From Corynebacterium haematomassiliense (GTDB lineage Bacteria; Actinomycetota; Actinomycetes; Mycobacteriales; Mycobacteriaceae), in contig NZ_JACDTZ010000001.1 of NCBI RefSeq assembly GCF_013978595.1, positions 1,116,001 through 1,180,000 on the forward strand: a DNA stretch of 64,000 bases, given 5' to 3'. The notes under the pieces were generated by a model, which saw only the letters and a list, made by a program, of their open reading frames with translations, had not been told where the DNA came from and made no database searches. How positions within the stretch are numbered: the stretch's first letter is position 1; every line of letters starts with the position of its first letter. The position numbers and the translations under genes are program-made. Shown in pieces: positions 17,777 through 27,900 of the stretch.

Positions 17777-18708
17777 GCAAGCTCCGCGATGCGGCGCACC
17801 GCGTTTTCGAGGGCGAACTCCGGGTCGCCGCCCTGGCCCTTCACCTCGGCGTCGAGGTCGGAGACGATGATCACCGCGTGCGAGACCGCGTCCCCGCTCC
17901 ACTGGCGCGCGACCTGCATGGTCTTTTTCGCCACGTACGGGTGCATGCCGACGGTGCGCGCCAGCTGGTCCGGGTTGCCGCGCACGCCGTGGAGTTTGGC
18001 GATGTCGCCGACCTTGCGCGCGAGCGCCGCCGCGATGGACACCGGGCTAGTGCCCAGCTGCAGCGCGCGGCGCGTCGACGCGAGCGCCCGGTCCGCGCGG
18101 CCTGCCACCGCCTGGTCCGCGATGTCGAAGCCGGCGACCTCAGCCACGCCCACGTAGTAGGCGCGCACGGATTCGACGGTGAGCTCGCCCTCAGTGTCGC
18201 TGACCAGTTGGCTGACGGCGGAGGCGAGCTCGCGAAGGTCCGAGCCGACCGATTCCAGCACCGCGGCGGCCACGTCCGGGGTGGGGCGCACGCCGTGGCT
18301 GCGGAACTCCTCCATGAGCCAGGAGCGGCGCTCATTGTCTTTCAGCGGATCGGCCTTGTGCACCTCGGCGACCTTGGCAAACTTCTTCACCATCGCCTTT
18401 TGACGCCCGCCGCCGGTGTGCTCGATGATCAGCGTGATGCCCGGCGCGGGGTTCACGCAGGCCTGCAGGAGGATCTCGGTGGGTTCCTTGCCGGCGAGCT
18501 CGGCGTGCTTGACCACCACCACGCGGTCCTCCGCGAACAGTGACGGGCTGGTCGCCATCGCGATCTCTCCTTCAGAGACGTCGCCGGCGCGCAGAGTGGT
18601 CACCTCCACGCCCTCGCCGGCCTGGGCGACGATGGCTTTGGTTGCGCGCTCGGCAAGGAAATCGTCCTCGCCGAGCACCAGGTGCACGGGGTTGAGCATG
18701 CGCGCCAT
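17773..18708 (-). CDS. holA: DNA polymerase III delta subunit
   Basis: Clamp-loader subunit that opens the beta sliding clamp. It has 311 residues. The N-terminus PVHLVLGEDDFLAERATKAIV corresponds to the delta nucleotide-binding-like domain 1, and the C-terminal collar domain ends HAVIIVSDLDAEVKGQGGDPEFALENAVRRI. ATG 18708 with an upstream AGGA is chosen; an alternative ATG lies at 18699. The longer open frame upstream enters the promoter region of the divergent surface-protein gene and is not coding. In relatives this gene neighbours comEC; here the 9-kb surface gene lies between them. Confidence 0.93.
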   Translation of the reverse strand: MARMLNPVHLVLGEDDFLAERATKAIVAQAGEGVEVTTLRAGDVSEGEIAMATSPSLFAEDRVVVVKHAELAGKEPTEILLQACVNPAPGITLIIEHTGGGRQKAMVKKFAKVAEVHKADPLKDNERRSWLMEEFRSHGVRPTPDVAAAVLESVGSDLRELASAVSQLVSDTEGELTVESVRAYYVGVAEVAGFDIADQAVAGRADRALASTRRALQLGTSPVSIAAALARKVGDIAKLHGVRGNPDQLARTVGMHPYVAKKTMQVARQWSGDAVSHAVIIVSDLDAEVKGQGGDPEFALENAVRRIAELA

Positions 18709-18911
18709 CTTACGTCCTGCACCCACTTCCCACAGAGCGACTCCGCACCGGGGTTTTCCCCACAAACCCACAGGGTTTTTAGTATCCGTAAACCCTGGCA
18801 AATTCCGCAGTGAGTCTTCATACTTGTATTGGAGACTGCGCAAAGCGTCACCGCCCGCGAGCATCCGCGCGCCAGTACCGGACCGGCACAACACAACAGA
18901 AGGACCCCCCT
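18709..18911. promoter_or_regulatory. Divergent promoter region of holA and the giant surface-protein gene
   Basis: 203 bases between divergent genes. An 8-bp perfect inverted repeat (CAGGGTTT at 18771-18778, AAACCCTG at 18790-18797, 11-base spacer) marks a candidate operator. The rightward transcript carries AGAAGGA at 18898-18904 before the TTG start. No known regulator motif could be assigned. Confidence 0.45.
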
Positions 18912-21900
18912 TTGAGCACGCACCTGACCTCCCGTCGACGCGGCACCTCCATCGCTGCCGCCGCACTTGCCCTCGCCACCGTTGCCCCGCTTACGCATGT
19001 GGTGGCCTCCCCCGACACTGCCCCAGAAGCTGAGGCTGTGACCAACAGCAGTCCGGCCGACCCGAAGTGGTCTGCCCCGGCCGGAACCATCGACGCAGAC
19101 GCCATCAAAAACGGCTACGTCAACAGCGCCATCGACCTCACAAACGCCGGGAGCCTGCTGTCCGGGCGCGTCGGCGTCATGGAGTCAACCGCGCCGTCGA
19201 GCATCAGCGACTCCATGGGTCTCAACGGTGTCACCGTGTTGATGCAGTTCCGCGACTCCGACGGCACACTTTCCCCCGTCTACGCAGCCCAGTCCCAGGC
19301 CCTCAAGGGGCAGGCCGCCGGCGCGTACGCCTTCGACCTCCGCATGCGCGACGCCAAGGGCAACCTGGTCAAGGACAAAAAGGGCAACTACGTCTCCTTC
19401 TACGACGCCAACGGCAAGCCCCACCTGTTCGACGCCTCCGGCGTGGGCAACGGCCAGCAGGCGTACCGCCTGTGGGTGGCTGAGAAGGACATGGTCAACC
19501 CGGAAACCGGCAACCCGTACGTCTACACCCGCCAATCCGGCGGCATCGTGCCCAACTCCTGGGTCGGCGTGGCGCCGGGCTCTGGCCAGTACCCCGCGGA
19601 CGCGTCCGGCATGTTCCAGCTGGTTGGTCAGAATATCCAGCGCACCGGCATCTTCCTCACCGAGGTGGTAGACCCCGCCAAAAGCTACATGTCCGCCCCC
19701 AACGTCAAGGTCGATCCTCTCGGCCCGCTGAACAACCCGGCAACCACGCTTTCTGTCAAAGACACCATCTCCGGTTTCGTGTGGATGGACACGCTCAAAG
19801 GCGACCGCCAGGTCGGCCCGCCAACCCGCAACACGGGCAACGGCGACACCAACCTCGAGGGCTACAACGTCTTCGCCTCGGTGCTGACCCCCGAAGCCCA
19901 AAAGCGCGTCGAGGCCATTGAAAAAGATTCCAGGATCACGCTGGCGCAGCGAGCGGGCGCTATCAAGGCCATGCTCGAGGAAATGCGGGCTGCCGGCAAC
20001 GAACCGATCGCGGTAACCGTCACCGGAAAGACCGACGAAAACGGCCAGTACACCCTGCGCACCGACTACAAGGAACTCTCCGGCAACTCGCGCATGTACA
20101 TGTGGGTCACGGACCAGAACGGCCAGCAGGTCAACGCGTACTCACCTTTTCCCACCCCGGTGTTCCAGGAGTACAACGACAACGCCGGCGAGGCTCCCCA
20201 CCCCGCCGCGGCCATCGTGCCGGGCATGAACCCCGCGCCGGACAACTTCTACAACTTCGGCTTTGCGGTCGTGCCCTACGGGCCGGTGAAGTTGGACATT
20301 CCCAACTACGACCAGCTGCTGAACCCGTCGCCGCTGAACGGCACGGCGCAGCTCAACGTCACGGGCACGCTGCCGCCGGTGCCGGGCAACCGCATCGTCT
20401 GGCGTAACGAAACCACGGGCAAGGTGGTCAAGGAGTGCCCGGTGTCCTCGCTTTCGGACGCAAACGCGTGCACCTTCCCGGTGTCCGCGGACCCCACCGC
20501 CGCCCCCGGAACCGTGTACTCGGCAACCCTCTACAGCGGCATCGACGACCTGCTCGCGTCTGACTCCTTTATTGTGGCCAAGGGCCAAAACGCGATGAGC
20601 CAGCCGGCCTACCCCGCCAAGGAAACCTTCCCTGGCAAGGCCGTCACACTGAACCAGACGGACACGTCCGTTCCGGCGGACACGACGTTCACCTTCGGCA
20701 CGCCTGTCGACGCCTCCGGTGCCCCCGTTTCCGGCTGGACTACGCAGGCAGCTTCGGATGCGGGCACCGGCGGGTTCACCGCCACCCCGCCCGCCGGCAC
20801 CGCGCCCGGCGAGTACACGATCCCCGTGCAGGTGGTCTACCCGGACCGCTCGCAGGAGACGGTCTTCGCCAAAGTCACCGTCACACCGACCCCGCAGGCG
20901 GAGGAGTTCACCCCGCAGGGCCAAACCACGGAGGCCATCGTGGGCACCTCTGTGCCGGAGGCGCGCTCCGCTATCGCCAATGTGGTGGACCTGCCTGCGG
21001 ACGCGACCTACACCTGGGAAACCGCGCCCGCCACCGACAAGGTGGGCGACGTCCCGGCTGTGGTGCTGGTGCGCTACCCCGACGGCTCCGTCGACCGTGT
21101 GGATGTGACGGTGCGGATCACCCCTGCTCCGACGAAGCCGCTGGACCAGACCAACGACCCAGCCGGGCAAGACCAGACGGTCAACCTGAATGAGGCGCCG
21201 AACGCGAACGCCTCCATCGCCAACGCCGACGACATGCCCGCCGGTACGTTTTTCACCTACAAAACTCCGGTGGACACCTCCACGTCCGGCGAAAAGGACG
21301 CCGTGGTGGTGGTGACCTACCCGGACGACTCCTTCGAGGAGGTGTCGGTGAAGGTGTACGTGCGCACCCAGGAGCAGCAGTACGACCCGTCCGGCACCAC
21401 CCAGGAGGTCGATCATGGGGAGGCGGTGGACCCGAAGGCGTCGATAAGCAACGCCAGTGACCTGCCGAAGGGCACCACCTTCGCCTTTGAGAAGCAGCCG
21501 GATACCTCCACCCCCGGCACGAAGGACGCCGTGGTGGTGGTGACCTACCCCGACGGCACCACCGAGAAGGTGTCGGTGAAGATCGACGTCACCCCGCTGA
21601 ACAGCCAATTCGACCCGCAACCTGCCGTGCAGGTGGTCAACCAGGGCGACGCCCTCGATCCGGAGCTGTCGCTCGTGCCCAACCAGCAGCGGCCTAGCGG
21701 CACCACCTTCGAATGGGCCACCACCCCCGACACCTCCACGCCGGGGATGAAGGACGGCGTGGTGCGCGTGACGTACCCGGACGGCACCACCGACGACGTC
21801 AAGGTGCAGGTGGAGGTCCGCACCCAGGCCGAGCAGTACGCGCCGGTGGCGAAAACGCAGACCGTCGACAACGGTGCGACGCCGAAGGCACAAGACTCCC

Positions 21901-24900
21901 TCGTCGACACCGCATCGCTGCCGAAGGGCACCACGTTCGAATGGGAGGAAGCGCCCGACACCTCCTCGCCGAGGTCGAAGGACGCCGTCGTCGTGGTCAC
22001 CTACCCCGACGGGTCCACCGAAAAGATCCCGGTGAGCGTGGTTGTGCGCACGCAGGCCGACGCGCTCACCCCCGAGAGCCAGGACCGCACCGTGGACAAC
22101 GGCAGCACGTTGGACCCGAAGGACTCCATCACCAACGCCGGCGACCTGCCGGAGGGCACCAAGTTCGCCTTTGAGACGCAGCCTTCGACCGACAAACCAG
22201 GCACGTACACCACCAACGTCATCGTCACCTACCCCGACGGCAGCGTGGACACAGTGCCGGTGAAGGTCACCGTGCGCCCGCTTTCGGACACCACTGACCC
22301 GAAGGGCGCCGACATCACCGTCGACAACGGCGGAGCAGTCACCCCCGAAGACGTGCTGACAAACGAGGCCGACTTGCCGGAAGGCACCACGCTCGCGCTG
22401 GAGAACCCGGTGGACACCTCGAAGCCGGGCAAGCAAGAGGTCACCGTTGTTGTCACCTACCCGGATGGCTCCACCGAGAAGGTCACCACAACCGTTACGG
22501 TGCGCCCGCAGGCGGACACCAACTCCCCCGTGGGCCAGGACATCGACGTGGTCGAAGGCGCCGCGGCGTACCCCGAGTCGGCGATCACCAACATCGGCGA
22601 CCTGCCCGTCGGCACCACCTTTACCTGGGCCACCGAGCCGGACACCAGCGCAACCGGCACCCAGGACGCGGTCGTGCGCGTGACCTACCCGGACGGCTCC
22701 ACCGAGGACGTGCCGGTCAAGGTCAACGTCACGCCGAAGCCCGCCGAGCCGATGAACACGACCAACGATCCAGCCGGCCAGGACGTCACCGTCAAGGCCA
22801 CCAGCGCGCTGAACGCCCGCGATGCCGTGGCGGACGCGGACTCGCTGCCGGCTGGCACGCACTTTGAGTTCGTCAACCCGCCGTCGACGGACAAGCCCGG
22901 CACGTTCGACAACGTCGAGGTGCGCGTGGTGTACCCGGACGACACGGTCGACACCATCACCGTGACAGTCACCGTCACCCCGCTTGCGGACGACTACGCT
23001 CCTGCCGCCGCGGAGCAGACCGTGGACAACGGCGCCACCCCGGACGCCGCCGCATCCATCGGCAACCTTTCGGACCTGCCAGCCGGCACGAAGGTGGAAT
23101 GGGACAACACGCCTGACACATCCTCCCCCGGCGACAAGACCGGCACCGTGAAAGTGACCTACCCCGACGGCTCCACCGACACCGTCGAGGTCACCGTCAC
23201 CGTGCGGCCGCAGGCCGACACCTCCACGCCCGCGCCTAAGGCGCGCACCGTGGAAAACGGCGCCAAGGACCTGCGCCCGGAGGATTCCATCGCCAACACC
23301 GACGACCTGCCCGGCGCGACCTACACCTGGCAGACGCCACCGGACACCAGCAAGACCGGCGTCCAGGACGTCTCCATCACCGTCACCTACCCGGACGGCT
23401 CCTCCGAGGTGGTCACAACCCAGATCGTTGTGAGCCCGCTTGCGGACGCGAACGAGCCGGCTGGCCAGCCGCAGACGGTGAATAGGGATGCTGCGGTGGA
23501 CCCGAAGGCGTCGATAAGCAACGCAAACGACCTGCCCGAGGGCACCACCTTCACCTTCGAATCCCCCGTGGACACCGCGACTTCCGGCGCCAAGGACGCG
23601 GTGGTGCTGGTAACCTACCCGGACGGCTCCGTCGACCGTGTTGCTGTGCAGGTCAGCGTGCGCACCGACGAACAGTACTACGCGCCCGCCGGCAGGACGC
23701 AGACCGTCAACATCGGCGACGAGCCGGCGCCCGCCGCCTCCATCGTCAACCCGGATTCGCTGCCGGTGGGCACCAAGCTGACCTGGGAGACGGCGCCGGA
23801 CACCTCGAGCGGCGGCGCGAAGGACGCCGTGGTGCGCGTGGAGTACCCCGACGGAACCAGCGAAACCGTAAGCGTGACCGTGAGCGTCCGCTCCAACAAG
23901 CAGCAGTACACCCCGCACGCGGGTCTGCAAACGGTGGACAAGGGCGCGCAGCCGCAGGCCGCCGACTCCGTGGACAACGCCGACGAGCTGCCTGAGGGCA
24001 CGGAATTTAGCTGGGTAAGCCAGCCCGACACCTCCTCGCCCGGGCAGAAGACCGGCGAGGTGCTGGTGACCTACCCCGACGGCACTTCGGAGACCCTCAC
24101 CGTTGTGGTGCAGGTGCGTAACGACGCTGAGATGCACGATCCCACCACCGCCGACCAGGTGGTGAACCAGGGCCAGGCCGCCGACCCGCGCGCGTCGGTA
24201 TCCGGCGACCTGCCGGACGGCACGAACCTCAGCTGGGAGCAGCCGGTGGACACCTCCACTTCGGGCGTGAAGGACGCCGTTGTCGTGGTGACCTACCCGG
24301 ACGGATCCGTCGACCGCGTGCCGGCGAAGGTCATCGTGCGCACCCACACCGACCAGTACGACGCTGCGGGCCAGGACATCACCGCTGTCGAGGGCGTCGA
24401 CGCGCCGCCGGCGCGCACCGCCATCGCCAACGTGGCGGAGCTGCCGGCCGATGCCGTCTACACGTGGTCGGTCGCGCCGGATACCGCTGCGACCGGCGAC
24501 GTCCCGGCCGTCGTGCTGGTGACCTACCCGGACGGCACGGTGGACCGCGTCCCGGTCACCGTCCACGTTGTCGCGGCGCCGAAGACCCCGATGAACGAGC
24601 AGTACGAGCCGAAGTCCGCCGAACAGACCGTCAACGTCGGCGACAGCGTCGTGCCACGCGTTTCCGTGGGCAACGTGGACGACCTACCGGCCGGCACCCA
24701 CTTCGAGTTCACCCAGCCGGTGGACACCTCCACCCCGGGCAATAAGGACGCCGAGGTGCTAGTGACCTACCCGGACGGAACGACCGACACTGTGAAGGTC
24801 ACTGTTGCCGTGCGCTCCCAGGCCGACCAGTTCTCCCCGGAGGGCCAGCCGCAGAGCACCAACAACGGACAAGTGCCAGCGGCCACCAGCTCGATTGCCA

Positions 24901-27900
24901 ACGCCTCCGAGCTGCCTGCCGGCACCACGGTGACCTGGAAGACCGAGCCGGACGTCTCCGCCCCGGGCGATAAGGACGCCGAAGTGCTTGTGACCTACCC
25001 CGACGGTTCCACTGAGACCGTGAAGGTGAAAGTCAACGTCCGCGAGCAGTCCGAGCAGTTCAACCCGGCCGGTAAGGACCAGTCCGTGAAGGAAGGCGAT
25101 GCCCCTGAGGCGTCCGCGTCTATTGCCAACCCGGAGCTGCTCCCCGAGGGCACCACGATTACTTGGGAGGACGCCCCGGACACCTCTACTCCGGGCGCAA
25201 AGCAGGCCACAGTGGTGGTGACCTACCCGGACGGCACCACGGACAAGGTCAACGTCCAAGTTGCCGTCGGTTCCATGGCTGACCAGCACGACCCGGTTGG
25301 AAAGGACCAGAGTGTCACCAGCGGCGATGTGCCGCAGGCCGGAAACTCCGTGGCGGATGTGGCCGACCTTCCCGCGGGGACCACATTCGGCTGGGAAACC
25401 GCCCCGGACACCTCTACCCCGGGCGCAAAGCAGGCCACAGTGGTGGTGACCTACCCGGACGGCTCCACGGACACCGTGGACGTCACCGTTGACGTGGCGA
25501 GCCAGGCTGACACGCACGACCCGCAGGGCCAGGGTATCCAGGCCGTGGTGGACATTCCTGCGCCGAACGCCGCGGCCGCTATCGCCAACGCGTCCGACCT
25601 GCCAGCCGGCACCACCATCACCTGGGACAGCGAGCCCGACACCTCCACACCTGGCACCACTGCCGCAACTGTGGTGGTGACCTACCCGGACAAGACCGAG
25701 GACCGGGTGCCGGTGGAGGTCACCGTCATCGAGGCCCCCGCGACCCCGATGAACGAGTCCCACCAGCCAGACACCCGCCCGGTGTTTACGAAGCAGCTTG
25801 TCGGCGCCCCTTCGGCCGCCACCGCCGTCGTCAACGCCGGCACCTTCCCGCCGGGCACCCACATCGAGTGGACCACCGAGCCGGACACCTCCGTGCCCGG
25901 CGAGCAGACAGCGTCGATCACCGTGACCTACCCGGACGGCACCAAGGACGTCGTGGAGACCACCCTGACCGTGGGTGAATCGCTGTCCACCACGCACACC
26001 CCGTTCTGGAACCAGACCCACGCCCAGCCAGGTGCCAAGGTGACCCTGCCGCAGATCGGCGACCGCTCCTTGCCGGCCGGCACCACGTTCACCGTGGACA
26101 ACCCGGCGTTTGTCATCGCCGACAACGGCACTGTGTACTTCACCGTGCCGGCGGACGCGAAGCCCGGCGATGTGTTCACGACCACCGTGACCATCCGCTA
26201 CCCGGACGGCTCGTACGAGACGGAGGAGATCCGGGTCACCGCCGAGCTGCCCTACAACCCGGGCTACGGCGACCCCGTCACCGCCGCGCTCGGCGGTTCC
26301 GGCACGTCGCTTCTGACCTTCGAGGTCGCTCCGGATGTCTCCGAAGCGCACATCACCGCAACGCACGACCACAACGGGCTATGGCAGATCTCCGACCCGG
26401 ACGCCCGCGGCAACATCACCGCAGTGGGTCCGACGCTGGAGGCGCTGGCGAAGTTGTACACCGGCAAGGAATCGGTCGCGGAGCTCGCATCGCTTTTCGA
26501 CGCCTCCGCCGACGTCACCGTCACCTACCGCCCAGGTGTGCCCGCCGACGAGGACGTCACCGCCCGGTTTACTCTCGTGGCCGTCGACGGCACGCCGATG
26601 GCGCAGGTCTCCGACTGGGACGGCGACGGCGTGTCCAACGAGGACGAGGTGAACAAGGGCACCAACCCGTTCGATCCGGCGTCTGTCCCGGCCGAGCCCG
26701 CTCCGGTGCCCGAAGCGCCCACCGACGTCTACCCACCGGAGGTGACCGTCACCCCGGGCGGCACCACCGAAATCCCGGCGCCGGCACTGCCTGACGACGC
26801 CACCGTCACCCCGGCACCCAGCGTGCCCGACTGGGTCGACGTCAAACCCGACGGCAGCGTCATCATCCCCCCGCCGCAAGACGTCACGCCGGGCACCTAC
26901 CCCGTCGAGGTCGAAATCACCCGCCCCGACAAGGACCCGAGCAACGCGGTCATCGACGTCACCGTCACCGAGCCCGAAAAGCCCACCGACGTCTACCCAC
27001 CGGAGGTGACCGTCACCCCGGGCGGCACCACCGAAATCCCGGCGCCGGCACTGCCTGACGACGCCACCGTCACCCCGGCACCCAGCGTGCCCGACTGGGT
27101 CGACGTCAAACCCGACGGCAGCGTCATCATCACCCCGCCGGAAGACGTCACGCCGGGCACCTACCCCGTCGAGGTCGAAATCACCCGCCCCGACAAGGAC
27201 CCGAGCAACGCGGTCATCGACGTCACCGTCACCGAGCCCGAAAAGCCCACCGACGTCTACCCACCGGAGGTGACCGTCACCCCGGGCGGCACCACCGAAA
27301 TCCCGGCGCCGGCACTGCCTGACGACGCCACCGTCACCCCGGCACCCAGCGTGCCCGACTGGGTCGACGTCAAACCCGACGGCAGCGTCATCATCACCCC
27401 GCCGCAAGACGTCACGCCGGGCACCTACCCCGTCGAGGTCGAAATCACCCGCCCCGACAAGGACCCGAGCAAGACGGTCATCGACGTCACCGTCACCGAG
27501 CCCGCTCCGGTGCCCGAAAAGCCCACCGACACGGCCCCTGCGCCGTCCGGTTCCTCGGAACTGACGGATGAGGAGCGCGGTCGCTGCATCGCCACCGGCG
27601 TCGGGTTCGGCCTGCCGCTGCTCGCGTTGATCCCGATCGCGATCGGCTCGCAGGTCAGCCTGCCGTGGGTCGATGAGTTCTCGCAGCAAGCACACTCGGC
27701 ACTGCAGGACTTCAACACCCAGCTGCAGCAGAAGACGGGCCTGTACAACCCAGATGTTGCACAGCAGGTGGACAGCATCAACCGCCAGTTGCAGGCGTTC
27801 GGCCGCGAGCACGGCACGTTGATCGGCGGCGCCGGCGCGGTCGCCGTGGCAGCACTCGTTGTCACGCTGCTGTGGAAGAACTGCACCCCGGGCGAGCAGC

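Noticed and set aside
20142..24566. Very long minus-strand open frame (over 1400 codons) opposite the surface-protein gene
   Set aside because: It is the reverse reading of a repetitive GC-rich gene; composition is His/Arg/Gly/Val-rich with no domain, and the plus frame has a signal peptide, ribosome site and known repeats.
26721..27512. Tandem repeat considered as a CRISPR or noncoding satellite
   Set aside because: The period is 264 bp with no spacers, in frame, and codes for a regular protein module.
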